Assembly (NCBI GenBank): GCA_964630775.1
Contig: CAZVYY010000024.1
Span: 3,509 to 67,508, forward strand
Length of the DNA: 64,000 nt
Source: Anaeroglomus sp964630775
Lineage (GTDB): Bacteria; Planctomycetota; Phycisphaerae; Sedimentisphaerales; Anaerohalosphaeraceae
Direction of reading: 5' to 3'
The notes beneath the pieces are model-generated. The model was not told the origin of the DNA. It did not search any database and saw only the letters and a program-made list of their open reading frames with translations. Of this stretch, positions 35,361-43,717 are shown in pieces. The position numbers were made by a program, and so were the translations under genes. Within the stretch, counting starts at the first letter, position 1. Every line of letters begins with the position of its first letter.

Positions 35361-36716
35361 ATGGCCTCAAAATCTTCGACAATCGCCGTTTCCACACGCA
35401 ATCCCTGCAGGATGTGTACACCGCTGGGTGCCACGATGGTCTTCAGCGGAATTGCCGATGCAGTCCCTTTCCTGCACGGCTCCCAGGGATGCAGCACCTA
35501 TATCCGCCGCTATCTGATTGGCCATTTCCGCGAACCGGTGGATATCGCCTGTTCCAATTTCGGCGAATCCTCCGTGATTTTCGGCGGCTGGCAGAATCTG
35601 CATACCGGAATCCACGCCGTCATCGAACAATACCATCCCCGTCTGATCGGCATCGCCACGACCTGTCTGGCTGAAACCATCGGAGAGGATATCCCGCAGA
35701 TGATTCATCGGCTCGAACAGGAACTGCCGGAGGATGGCCCGATTCTGGTATCGGTTTCAACCCCCAGTTATCAGGACTCGCACAGCGACGGATTCCACCG
35801 GGCAGTTAAAGCGGTCGTGGAAAAACTGGCCCAGCCCGGCCCGGCGGGCAGACATATCAACGTGTTCAGCGGAATGATTTGCCCCGAAGACATCCGCCAT
35901 CTCAAGGATATCTTTGTCGAGTTTGGATTGGAATCGACCCTGCTGCCCGATTACAGCGACGCCCTGGACGGCGGCATCTGGAGCCGATACGAAAAAAATA
36001 TTGAATCCGGAACACCCATCGAGTCCATTCGCCGCTGCGGGCAGGCTCAGGCCACTATCGAGTTCAGCTCAACCGGTGATTTTTCCACTTCGGCGGGTGA
36101 ATCCCTCCTCCGGCGGTTCGGAACACCCCTGTATATGCTGCCGCTGCCTGTCGGTGTCAGGCAGTGCGATACATTCTTCGAACGGCTCAGTGTCTTATCC
36201 GGCAGGGATATCCCGACCCGCTATACCGCCCAGCGCAGCCGGCTGATTGATTCATATATTGATGCACATAAATATGTCTTTGGCAAAAAAGCCGTGCTCT
36301 ATGGCCCGGCCGACTGGGTTGCCGCCCTGGCCATTTTCCTCTGCGAAATCGGCATGGTGCCCGTCCTGTGTGCCGCCGGAGACCATAAAGGCACCCTGCA
36401 GGAATACCTGCGGGAACATATTCCTGATACGATGGATTCCATCACCGTCGTCGAAGACACGGATTTCGCATCCATCGAACAGAGAGCCGCAGACCTTAAA
36501 CCCGACATCCTCATCGGCGACAGCAACGGTTATAAAATGTCCCGAAATCTCAATATCCCGCTGGTCCGGCTGGGCCTGCCGATACACGACCGCATCGGCG
36601 CCTCACGGATGACCGCCATCGGTTATCAGGGCACCCAGCAATTGTTCGACCGAATCGTAAATACAATACTGGAACATCAACAAGATAACTGTTCTATTGG
36701 TTATACCCACTTATAA
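35361..36716 (+). CDS. nifN: Nitrogenase cofactor scaffold NifN
   Basis: A 451-residue NifK-like protein, partner of NifE. I place the start at the ATG at 35361 (MASKSSTIAVSTRNPCRMC) because GGGAG lies eight to nine bases upstream and the alternative at 35325 would lie inside nifE. Conserved words are HGSQGCSTYIRRYLIGHFREP and TTCLAETIGEDIPQ, shared with NifK; the length and order nifE-nifN identify it. The single base between the nifE stop and this start implies coupled translation, fitting a 1:1 complex. Confidence 0.95.
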   Translation: MASKSSTIAVSTRNPCRMCTPLGATMVFSGIADAVPFLHGSQGCSTYIRRYLIGHFREPVDIACSNFGESSVIFGGWQNLHTGIHAVIEQYHPRLIGIATTCLAETIGEDIPQMIHRLEQELPEDGPILVSVSTPSYQDSHSDGFHRAVKAVVEKLAQPGPAGRHINVFSGMICPEDIRHLKDIFVEFGLESTLLPDYSDALDGGIWSRYEKNIESGTPIESIRRCGQAQATIEFSSTGDFSTSAGESLLRRFGTPLYMLPLPVGVRQCDTFFERLSVLSGRDIPTRYTAQRSRLIDSYIDAHKYVFGKKAVLYGPADWVAALAIFLCEIGMVPVLCAAGDHKGTLQEYLREHIPDTMDSITVVEDTDFASIEQRAADLKPDILIGDSNGYKMSRNLNIPLVRLGLPIHDRIGASRMTAIGYQGTQQLFDRIVNTILEHQQDNCSIGYTHL

Positions 36717-36751
36717 CACTGTAGAAAGGATTAAAAAGAAAACGAGGCTGT

Positions 36752-38026
36752 ATGATGACACTGGACAGAACCAAACACCCCTGTTTCAATGAAAATGCAA
36801 AATCGCAGTTCGGACGGATACACCTTCCCGTAGCCCCGAAGTGCAATATCCAGTGCAATTTCTGCGATCGCAAGTATGACTGCGTCAACGAGAATCGCCC
36901 CGGCGTCACCAGCACTGTCCTGACACCAATGCAGGCGATGACTTATCTCCATAAGATGATGGAACGGATGCCCAATTTGTCGGTCGTCGGAATCGCCGGC
37001 CCCGGAGACCCCTTTGCCAATCCCCGGGAAACCATGGAAACGCTGCGTTGCGTCCGTGCGGACTTTCCCTCCATGCTGCTGTGTGTCGCCTCCAACGGTC
37101 TCAATGTGGCTCCCTATGTGGAGGAGATGGTCAAACTCAACGTCACCCATCTGACCATGACCATCAATGCCGTGGATCCGGACATCGGCCAGGCGATTTA
37201 TTCCTGGGTTCGGGACGGCAAAAAAATCTATCGAGGCCGGGCCGCCGCCGAAGTCCTGCTGTCGCGGCAAATGGAGTCGCTGCGTCTGTGCCGGCAGAAA
37301 GGCCTGACCGCCAAAATCAATTCAATCCTGATTCCCGGCGTCAATGACCATCATATCGCCGATGTCGCTCGCATCGTGGCCGAACAGGGTGCGGACTTAT
37401 TCAACTGCATCGGGATGTGCCATGTCCCCAATACGCCCTTTGCAGAAATCATTCCTCCCGGCAAAGAAGCTGTCGAAGCCGTGCGCCGCCAGGCCGAATG
37501 TTATCTGCCCCAGATGCGGCACTGTACCCGCTGCCGGGCTGATGCCGTCGGCTGCCTGGGGCAAAGCGTCTCCCATCAGGCCATGACACTGATGCGGCAG
37601 ATCGCTTCCGGTATTGAATCCGCCCCACACCGGCCCTATGCTGCGGTTGCCACCATGGAGGGAGTATTGATTAATCAACACCTTGGGCGGGCAACCAAAG
37701 TGCATATTTGGGGGTTTGAAAATAACCAGGTCCAACTCATTGAAACACGAACTACGCCTCCGGCCGGTGACGGCGACCTGCGATGGCAGCAGCTTGCTGA
37801 AATCCTCCATGACTGTCAGGCATTCTTCACCTGCCAGGCAGGTCCCGCGCCGGTCCGAGCCATGGAAACCCACGGGATTAAAGTCATTCAAACCGAAGGC
37901 CTGATTGAACTGGTCCTGAAAGACTTTTTCGAAGGAAAACCCATTGTATCCGTACTCAAACCCAGCGCCTGTCAATCCGGATGCGCCAAAGCCAAATCCG
38001 CCGGCGGGTGCGGTTGTTCAGCCTAA
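36752..38026 (+). CDS. nifB: NifB, radical-SAM FeMo-cofactor core synthase with NifX-like tail
   Basis: A 424-residue protein that fuses two [4Fe-4S] clusters and inserts the central carbide to make NifB-co. The radical SAM motif is Cys31, Cys35 and Cys38 (CNIQCNFC); GIAGPGDPFANP is the SAM-binding segment, and further cysteines at the N- and C-termini (HPCFNE, HCTRCRADAVGCLG) bind the K clusters. Residues about 295-400 form a NifX/NafY-like cofactor-carrier domain, as in many NifB proteins. It ends with a Cys-rich tail (SACQSGCAK, GGCGCSA). It is the last gene before a 188-base gap with hairpins. Confidence 0.96.
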   Translation: MMTLDRTKHPCFNENAKSQFGRIHLPVAPKCNIQCNFCDRKYDCVNENRPGVTSTVLTPMQAMTYLHKMMERMPNLSVVGIAGPGDPFANPRETMETLRCVRADFPSMLLCVASNGLNVAPYVEEMVKLNVTHLTMTINAVDPDIGQAIYSWVRDGKKIYRGRAAAEVLLSRQMESLRLCRQKGLTAKINSILIPGVNDHHIADVARIVAEQGADLFNCIGMCHVPNTPFAEIIPPGKEAVEAVRRQAECYLPQMRHCTRCRADAVGCLGQSVSHQAMTLMRQIASGIESAPHRPYAAVATMEGVLINQHLGRATKVHIWGFENNQVQLIETRTTPPAGDGDLRWQQLAEILHDCQAFFTCQAGPAPVRAMETHGIKVIQTEGLIELVLKDFFEGKPIVSVLKPSACQSGCAKAKSAGGCGCSA

Positions 38027-38048
38027 GGGTGGCTCGAATAATTGCTTT

Positions 38049-38162
38049 TGAGCGGCAAAGAGAAGATTTTTGCTCACTGGCAAGGAAGGCAAAATGAGCT
38101 TTATTTGGATAATAAAGCGGCTTTTGCCTGACGCCGACAGGGACAAAAAGACTCCTTTGTCC
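38049..38162 (+). promoter_or_regulatory. Cluster of hairpins in the nifB-ferredoxin gap
   Basis: The 188-base gap holds three inverted repeats in a row: TGAGC/GCTCA (38049-38076); GGCAAAA + GCTTTATT pairing with AATAAAGC + TTTTGCC (38088-38128, 15 pairs around a three-by-three internal loop); and GGACAAA/TTTGTCC (38141-38162). None is followed by a T tract. They could be processing or partial-attenuation structures that lower expression of the ferredoxin and nifV relative to nifHDK. Confidence 0.55.
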
Positions 38163-38214
38163 GCCAAAATGAATTATTAGAGGAACCTTAAACCTTTAAC
38201 TCAGGAGATTGATT

Positions 38215-38517
38215 ATGAAAAAACCAAAACATCATATTTTTATTTGTAACAGTTTTCGTCTTAGCGGTGAACCCCAGGGCGTCTGCAACAAAAAAGGCGC
38301 TCCCGGCTTCTTGCAGTATGTGGAAGAAGGGATTTTAGACCGCGGACTGGACGCTATGGTATCCAGCACCGGCTGCCTGAAGGTCTGCGACCGAGGCCCG
38401 GCCATGGTGGTCTATCCCCAGGGGTGGTGGTATGGAGAACTCACCGAAGAGCGTGTGGACGAAATTCTCGACGCCTTGCAGGAAGGCAAGGCCGTCGAGG
38501 AATACTTGTTATGCTGA
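38215..38517 (+). CDS. Thioredoxin-like [2Fe-2S] ferredoxin
   Basis: A 100-residue protein of the Shethna-type, thioredoxin-fold [2Fe-2S] ferredoxins. The four presumed ligands are Cys11 (FICNSF), Cys24 (GVCNKKG), Cys54 and Cys58 (STGCLKVCDRGP). AGGAG seven bases upstream selects the ATG at 38215. Such ferredoxins recur in nif clusters next to nifB or nifV, where they are thought to serve cofactor assembly, cluster protection or electron supply; the exact partner cannot be read from sequence. It is eight bases from nifV, so both are probably co-transcribed. Confidence 0.9.
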   Translation: MKKPKHHIFICNSFRLSGEPQGVCNKKGAPGFLQYVEEGILDRGLDAMVSSTGCLKVCDRGPAMVVYPQGWWYGELTEERVDEILDALQEGKAVEEYLLC

Positions 38518-38525
38518 GTTAACCT

Positions 38526-39671
38526 ATGGAACCGTTCAATACATCCAATCATTTGATCGAAATCGTAGACAGCACCCTGCGTGACGGCGAACAGGCCGCC
38601 GGCGTGGTATTCAGTATTGAGGATAAACTCGCTATTGCCCAGAAGCTGGCCGCAATCGGCGTGCATGAACTGGAAATCGGTGTTGCCGCCGCAGGCCCCC
38701 AGGAACAAACCGCTATGCGGGAAATCATCAAACTCGGGCTGTCATCCCGATTGACTGTCTGGTGCAGAGCCGTCGAGAAAGATTTACAGCAAGCCGCCGC
38801 CTGCGGTGCCCGGGCAGTCCATATTTCATTTCCGGTCTCCGATATCCTGCTTCAGGCTCAATACAAGGACGGATTCTGGGTCATGGAGCAAATCCGCTCC
38901 CTGATTCCTGTCGCACGCGATCATTTTGAGTTTGTTTCCATCGGATTACAGGACGCCTCGCGGACTGAACTGACATTTCTATACCAGATTTGCCGCCTGC
39001 TCCACGACAGCGGCATCAACCGCATCCGCCTGGCCGACACCGTCGGCATCTGGGATCCGATGATAACTTTTGAAACGCTGCATCGCATCCGCCGGCAGTT
39101 CCCCGACCTGCCACTGGGATTTCACGCGCACAACGACCTTGGTATGGCCGTTGCCAACACGATTGCCGCGATTCGCGCCGGCGTCGGCGGTGTGGACGTA
39201 ACCGTCAACGGCCTTGGGGAAAGGGCCGGCAATGCGGCCCTTGAAGAAGTGGTCATGGCCTGTCGAGTCGCGCTGCAAATCGATTGCGGTCTCGACACTC
39301 ATTCACTGACCGATTTATCACATTGGATCGGGCTGCTCGCTGCAAGACCCGTCCCCGTCCAGAAACCCATCACCGGCAAAGGCGCATTCCTGCACGAATC
39401 GGGAATCCACGTCCATGCCATGCTGCACGACTGCCGCAGCTATGAGGCATTTATGCCCGAATCCATTGGACGGACCCGCGAAGACTTTGTCATCGGCAAA
39501 CATTCCGGAAGAGCGGCCCTGCGGGTGATGATGGAACGATGGGGAGTTCCCGTTCAGAATCACATGGAAAACCGGCTCATCCATCGGGTACATCAAATTG
39601 CGACAGCGCAAAAACGCGCCCTGACGCAAGAAGATATCTGGAAGCTCTATCGTCAGTTGGAAGGACAATAA
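38526..39671 (+). CDS. nifV: Homocitrate synthase NifV
   Basis: A 381-residue enzyme of the DRE-TIM metallolyase family. It condenses acetyl-CoA with 2-oxoglutarate to homocitrate, the organic ligand of FeMo-co. Motifs: the metal-binding Asp and substrate Arg in DSTLRDGEQ (residues 15-23), the His-x-His pair in FHAHNDLGMAVANT, and the glycine-rich NGLGERAGNA. The shorter, leuA-like C-terminal regulatory domain is absent, as in NifV. 2-Isopropylmalate synthase or citramalate synthase would look similar, but position at the end of the nif operon decides. No clear ribosome site; coupling to the ferredoxin gene is likely. Confidence 0.94.
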   Translation: MEPFNTSNHLIEIVDSTLRDGEQAAGVVFSIEDKLAIAQKLAAIGVHELEIGVAAAGPQEQTAMREIIKLGLSSRLTVWCRAVEKDLQQAAACGARAVHISFPVSDILLQAQYKDGFWVMEQIRSLIPVARDHFEFVSIGLQDASRTELTFLYQICRLLHDSGINRIRLADTVGIWDPMITFETLHRIRRQFPDLPLGFHAHNDLGMAVANTIAAIRAGVGGVDVTVNGLGERAGNAALEEVVMACRVALQIDCGLDTHSLTDLSHWIGLLAARPVPVQKPITGKGAFLHESGIHVHAMLHDCRSYEAFMPESIGRTREDFVIGKHSGRAALRVMMERWGVPVQNHMENRLIHRVHQIATAQKRALTQEDIWKLYRQLEGQ

Positions 39672-39767
39672 CATCCGGCCAGGGCAGGACTGAATCATCC
39701 ATACCATCGCAGAAATCATCGGAATTGGGCCTCGTGTCAGTCATCCGCCGTCTCCCGGCATCAAACT

Positions 39768-40847
39768 TCATTCATCACGAACCCAAAACATGGCCGCAGA
39801 AGGCAGACTAATCGTCTTGCAGTCCTGATCGTTCCCAATCGCAAAGCACCTGGCCACTCGCCTCGGGGCTGTAAGTTCAATGTCGGAAGGTACCTGGCTG
39901 GAATGAAAATGCATCGCCACCGCCGCCCCCATGTCGATAAGCCGTATCGTCCCATGCAGCACACAATCCCCCGCAAGGGGCGGATGCCCCACATCACAAA
40001 GCATAACATCTTCAGGACGAATACCAAGACATATTGCCGTGCCCGCCGGGGCCCGACCGCCAAGCCGAAAGCGATGCTTCAGCATCGGACAGTCCGCAAT
40101 GATATGGCCCTCAGCCGCCTCGGCCACCATGGCGGGAAACAGGTTCTTGACCCCCAGAAAACGGGCCGCAGCAAGACTGCCCGGAGCCCGGTAGATCGTC
40201 GTTTTGTCACCACTTTGTACCTGGCGACCGCCTATCAACACCGTAATCTTCTCTGCAAGAAAATAGGCTTCGGTCAGATCGTGAGTGATAAGCAGCGAAG
40301 AAAGACCTCGCTCGTGCTGTAATGCTTTGACCAGCCACCATAATTCTCTGCGGAGAGTCTCATTCAGGGCGGTAAATGGCTCATCCAGCAATACAAGGCG
40401 GGGACCGGCTGCCAGGGCGCGTACCAGGGCTACACGCTGGCGCTCGCCCCCGGACAGGGTATCAATACGCCGGTTGAGAAGACTGCCGATGTCTGTCATT
40501 TCGATAAGCCTGTCCAGCAGAGGCTTAAATTCGACGGCTGCAAGCCTCCGGGCACGGGCACTATAGCACAGATTATCATATACCGACAAATGCGTAAATA
40601 AGCCCAGATGCTGCGGAACATAACCCAGGCAGCGGTGTTCCATCGGCCAGTGATGGATATCTTTACCCCCCAGGCAGATTCGCCCGGACATGACGGGCAG
40701 CGACCCCAGTATCGCTCGCAGTAAAGTGCTTTTACCGGAACCGGAAGGTCCAATGATGGCATGACACTCACCCTCCCGAATCGACAGGTTAATGTCTTCG
40801 AGATGGAAGCAGCCAATCCGTGTACAAAGAGACTCGATCTCAAACAT
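39768..40847 (-). CDS. modC: Molybdate ABC transporter ATPase ModC
   Basis: A 359-residue ABC ATPase with Walker A GPSGSGKST (33-41), signature LSGGERQRVALVRALA, Walker B LVLLDEPFTALN and switch His in LLITHDLTEAYF. The C-terminal part (about 235-355) looks like a TOBE/MOP-type domain, as in ModC. It overlaps modB by eight bases (start inside the modB stop region), so the subunits are translationally coupled. It ends 97 bases from nifV on the opposite strand. Substrate is assigned from modA and from the nif neighbourhood; tungstate transport is a weaker alternative. Confidence 0.92.
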   Translation of the reverse strand: MFEIESLCTRIGCFHLEDINLSIREGECHAIIGPSGSGKSTLLRAILGSLPVMSGRICLGGKDIHHWPMEHRCLGYVPQHLGLFTHLSVYDNLCYSARARRLAAVEFKPLLDRLIEMTDIGSLLNRRIDTLSGGERQRVALVRALAAGPRLVLLDEPFTALNETLRRELWWLVKALQHERGLSSLLITHDLTEAYFLAEKITVLIGGRQVQSGDKTTIYRAPGSLAAARFLGVKNLFPAMVAEAAEGHIIADCPMLKHRFRLGGRAPAGTAICLGIRPEDVMLCDVGHPPLAGDCVLHGTIRLIDMGAAVAMHFHSSQVPSDIELTAPRRVARCFAIGNDQDCKTISLPSAAMFWVRDE

Positions 40848-41619
40848 GCCTGCTCCTCCTCAACAGACAGCGTGCCGCATACAGCGAAGCAAGACCAATG
40901 CCCGCCAAAATGAATATCAGCGCCACTGTCCCCTCAATATCGGCACTGGACAATCGCATGAAGATGGCAATCGGCAGGGTTTCGGTGCGCATTGCCATGC
41001 TGCCCGCCACCATCAGCGTCGCGCCAAACTCGCCAAGTGCCTTGGCCCACGTGAGAATAAACGCAGCGATTAGACCGTTTCGCGCCAGCGGCAGCGTGAC
41101 CGTAAAAAAAACATAAGAAGGACTTCCCCCCAGGGTACGGGCTACGGTCTCCAGTTCAATAGGCACATCTTCGAAAGCCGTCTTGAGCATGCGCACTGCC
41201 AGGCCGAGAGTCGTGACGAACTGCGCCAGCACAATGCCCGCAAAGGTAAATACAAAGTATATCACGTTGTGTTGCAACCATGTCCCCAATGGATTGTTGA
41301 AGAAAATAAGCAGAATCGCCCCCAGCGCCGCCGGGGAGATGATAATGGGAAATTCCAGCACCGTCTCAACCGCTTCTTTGCCCCAAAATTCGTATCGCGA
41401 CAACCCGTAGGCAGCAGGGGTAGCCAGCAACAATGTCAGCGCTGTGGCCGTCGTGGCCGCCAGCAAAGACAAGTTCACAGAGAACTGCGTGCGGTCTGAA
41501 AACAGGGTTTCTCGCAGCGTTGCCGCGTCCAGAAACCACACCAGCGAAAGAATGAATCCGCCGTATATGGCCAGAACCGCCAGGCAGGCTCCTATACTGA
41601 TGTGCTTAAGATGAATCAC
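40840..41619 (-). CDS. modB: Molybdate ABC transporter permease ModB
   Basis: A 259-residue inner-membrane permease with about six membrane helices. The ATPase-contact (EAA) loop is ELETVARTLGGSPSYVFFTVTLPLARNG-like (about 174-202), and the segment WAKALGEFGATLMVAGS is characteristic of the ModB/CysU group. It lies four bases after modA and overlaps modC, giving one modABC transcription unit. Its role is passing molybdate released by ModA into the cytoplasm for FeMo-co synthesis. Confidence 0.94.
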   Translation of the reverse strand: MIHLKHISIGACLAVLAIYGGFILSLVWFLDAATLRETLFSDRTQFSVNLSLLAATTATALTLLLATPAAYGLSRYEFWGKEAVETVLEFPIIISPAALGAILLIFFNNPLGTWLQHNVIYFVFTFAGIVLAQFVTTLGLAVRMLKTAFEDVPIELETVARTLGGSPSYVFFTVTLPLARNGLIAAFILTWAKALGEFGATLMVAGSMAMRTETLPIAIFMRLSSADIEGTVALIFILAGIGLASLYAARCLLRRSRHV

Positions 41620-41623
41620 GAAA

Positions 41624-42484
41624 CTATTTTCTCAGCCATTCAGCGGGCACCACATACTCGCCGCCCACGGTTTTTTTGTCGCCAAGCCAGACAAACGCTT
41701 CCTCGGGGGATGTAAAATAGTGATATCGGGCAAAAATCGCTTTCCCCTCCGGGCCCGAAAGAAAATCAATGAACGATTGGGCCGCAACACGATTCCGTGT
41801 AAATCTCGATACGGCTGCGGGGATATAGCCAACCCGCGGAACCTGCTCCTTAGCCAGTGGAATGGTTTCGATCCGATTCGGATCCCAGTACTCAAATACG
41901 CTCCATCCAATGACGGCATCAGCCTGCTTCAGCGATATTGCCGTAGCGGTTTTTTCGCAGGACGCAGTGTAGTTGGCAAGGTTTTTCTTGAAGGCCGCCT
42001 TCTCGTCAGGGCAGAATCCCTGCTCCAGAATTTCGACGGCATAGATGCCAACACATACGCCTTCCGGATTGGCGATAGCCACGCGCAGGCCCGGCCTGAG
42101 CAAATCCTTCAAGGTTCGAATGGCATGGGGATTACCCTTTTGCACATTAATGGCCGGCACCAGATAAACTATCACCTTTTCTGTCTCGGCAATGACATCG
42201 CCTTCGCGTTTCGCCTTCTCCATATAATCGGAAGAACCCGGAAAATAAATGTCGCCGCATTTGGCAAGTTTCATCTGCGACAGCACATATCCGGAACCGC
42301 CGAATACCACATCAACTTGAACTCCGGTTTTTTGTTCATAGACCCTGGCTGCTTCTTCAGTAGGCGGTTTGGACGCGGCACCGGCATAGACTAAAAGCCG
42401 TTCGGATGCCTGAGCGGAAGAGGCAAATACCCCCACTGTCAGTCCATACATCACAGCCAGATAAATGTGTTTGTACGATTTCAT
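41624..42484 (-). CDS. modA: Molybdate-binding periplasmic protein ModA
   Basis: A 286-residue substrate-binding protein with a signal peptide ending ASSAQA. The fold signature YAGAASKPPTEEAARVYE and the segment GDIYFPGSSDYMEKAKREG match ModA-like proteins of anaerobes more than E. coli ModA. AGGAAAGGA sits before the ATG. It is the first gene of modABC, with a likely sigma-54 promoter about 230 bases upstream at 42716-42731. It captures molybdate (or tungstate) outside the membrane for ModB/ModC. Confidence 0.92.
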   Translation of the reverse strand: MKSYKHIYLAVMYGLTVGVFASSAQASERLLVYAGAASKPPTEEAARVYEQKTGVQVDVVFGGSGYVLSQMKLAKCGDIYFPGSSDYMEKAKREGDVIAETEKVIVYLVPAINVQKGNPHAIRTLKDLLRPGLRVAIANPEGVCVGIYAVEILEQGFCPDEKAAFKKNLANYTASCEKTATAISLKQADAVIGWSVFEYWDPNRIETIPLAKEQVPRVGYIPAAVSRFTRNRVAAQSFIDFLSGPEGKAIFARYHYFTSPEEAFVWLGDKKTVGGEYVVPAEWLRK

Positions 42485-42507
42485 CTTTTGATCCTTTCCT
42501 CAATTAC

Positions 42508-42599
42508 ACGATGCTCACTATTTTCCGTTTCGAGACGGCTGAAGATCGTTCAGCCGTCAGCTTCCATCAACCGCATTTCATCGCCGCTATACGTTGGAC
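42508..42599 (+). repeat. Dispersed intergenic repeat, copy E
   Basis: Starts ACGATGCTCACT, then ATTTTCCGTTTCG as in copy B. It holds the clearest hairpin of the family: GACGGCTGAA (42534-42543) and TTCAGCCGTC (42549-42558) form a perfect ten-pair stem with a five-base loop. CAGCTTCCATCAACCGCATT follows, resembling copies B and D. It lies inside the predicted modA leader. Confidence 0.65.
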
Positions 42600-42606
42600 A
42601 TAACTA

Positions 42607-42644
42607 CATTTTTGTCATATTGATTCCTAAATATTACAAAAATG
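42607..42644. repeat. Inverted repeat in the modA leader
   Basis: CATTTTTGT (42607-42615) and ACAAAAATG (42636-42644) are perfect nine-base inverted arms around a 20-base loop, just beyond repeat copy E. It could be an operator or an mRNA stem. Confidence 0.4.
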
Positions 42645-42715
42645 CAGACCGCTTGAACATTCCTGCGTACCAATTACAGCAAGGTGCGGCATAATAAACA
42701 TCCGTTAGAAGAATA

Positions 42716-42731
42716 TGCACATTCTGTGCCA
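42716..42731 (-). promoter_or_regulatory. Sigma-54-like promoter of modABC
   Basis: On the minus strand the sequence is TGGCACAGAATGTGCA: a perfect TGGCAC, then five bases and GTGCA in place of TTGCA, with GG and GC exactly ten bases apart. Transcription would begin near 42704, giving a leader of about 220 bases to modA. It suggests co-regulation of molybdate uptake with nif. Confidence 0.6.
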
Positions 42732-42815
42732 GATGGATACACTGTGCCGCCCTTCAATGAAAAACCAAACAATCGACTCCGGCGAATATTCCCATTAAGG
42801 AGTATAACCCTGACG

Positions 42816-42977
42816 ATGCCTGCAAAATTCACACAAATGGAAATATTGTCGATCGTCCAGGATATTGTATTTTCCCATAAACAGCATTCAAAAGACTTGC
42901 AAAAAATCAAAAATTGGTTAATAAAGAATCATTCGCTGCGACTGGAAACCTATCGCAGCACAATACGAGCTGTATGA
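42816..42977 (+). CDS. Possible small hypothetical protein (53 residues)
   Basis: A short frame, MPAKFTQMEILSIVQDIV at the start, basic and mostly helical, not recognised. AAGGAG lies 13 bases upstream of the ATG, which is too far for comfort, and the frame stops 18 bases before the amidotransferase gene. The upstream extension to 42684 overlaps the modA promoter and does not look like protein. It may be a small gene or chance. Confidence 0.25.
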   Translation: MPAKFTQMEILSIVQDIVFSHKQHSKDLQKIKNWLIKNHSLRLETYRSTIRAV

Positions 42978-42995
42978 TCTATTGCGAAAGAGATT

Positions 42996-43688
42996 ATGAA
43001 GATTCACTGCCTGACACACGTGCCGTTTGAAGACGCAGCCAACATCCAGACCTGGGCCGACAGCCGCGGGCACACGCTGCACTATACCCATCTTTACAAT
43101 CACGAGTCCTTGCCGGACATAACAGATTTTGACTTCCTGGCCATCATGGGCGGGCCGATGAATATCTATGAGCACGATGCCTACCCCTGGCTGGAGATGG
43201 AAAAACAGTTCATCGGCCGGGCTGTCGAGGCTGGCAAGAAAGTCCTCGGCGTCTGCCTTGGCGGTCAACTGATTGCCGATGTCCTCGGCGGCAAAGTCAC
43301 CAAAAATCAATCCCCGGAAATCGGCTGGCATCCAATCCAGCTAACCCCAGAAGCCAGACGATTACCCCTGCTTGCAGGATTCCCCGAAGAACTCACCGTC
43401 TTCCACTGGCACGGCGACACCTTTGCCATTCCCCCGGGGGCCATTCATCTGGCCTCCAGTCAGGCGTGTTCGAATCAGGCCTTCCTCTATGGCTCCACCG
43501 TCCTGGGCCTGCAATTCCATCTGGAATATTCCGAAGACAGCATTCGAGCCATGCTCACGGATTGCCAAAACGAACTAATCCCATCCCCTTACGTCCAATC
43601 CGCAGAGCAAATCCAGCAAAACCTGTCTGTGGTGCCGAAAGTTCAAAGCCATCTGAACCGGCTGCTGGATCAATTTATAATGATATAA
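42996..43688 (+). CDS. Class I glutamine amidotransferase (GATase1-like)
   Basis: A 230-residue stand-alone amidotransferase of the GMP-synthase-like type. The triad is visible: nucleophile Cys87 in GVCLGGQL, His175 in LQFHLEY and Glu177. The oxyanion segment is MGGPMNIYEHD. Such proteins hydrolyse glutamine, or glutamate conjugates, to free ammonia for an unknown acceptor. No synthase partner is adjacent, and the link to nitrogen metabolism is only suggested by position next to mod and nif. It is followed by an inverted repeat at 43685-43717. Confidence 0.85.
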   Translation: MKIHCLTHVPFEDAANIQTWADSRGHTLHYTHLYNHESLPDITDFDFLAIMGGPMNIYEHDAYPWLEMEKQFIGRAVEAGKKVLGVCLGGQLIADVLGGKVTKNQSPEIGWHPIQLTPEARRLPLLAGFPEELTVFHWHGDTFAIPPGAIHLASSQACSNQAFLYGSTVLGLQFHLEYSEDSIRAMLTDCQNELIPSPYVQSAEQIQQNLSVVPKVQSHLNRLLDQFIMI

Positions 43689-43717
43689 TCAGGGCCGCGC
43701 AGCCAATACCTGATTAT
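43685..43717 (+). terminator. Possible terminator of the amidotransferase gene
   Basis: ATAATCAGG and CCTGATTAT form a nine-pair stem overlapping the stop codon. No T tract follows, so it may be an mRNA 3'-end structure rather than an intrinsic terminator. A second small hairpin, CATAAC/GTTATG, follows at 43731-43747. Confidence 0.4.

Noticed and set aside
29331..36716. Vanadium or iron-only nitrogenase
   Set aside because: There is no delta-subunit gene between D and K, nifE/nifN/nifV and molybdate transport genes are adjacent, and NifD keeps Mo-type motifs.
38027..38046. A sigma-54-like TGGCTC...TTGCTT after nifB
   Set aside because: GG and GC are 11 bases apart; sigma-54 promoters need exactly ten.
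42684..42815. Upstream part of a 97-codon frame before the amidotransferase gene
   Set aside because: It overlaps the modA promoter and has no ribosome site; only the part from 42816 is kept as a doubtful small gene.
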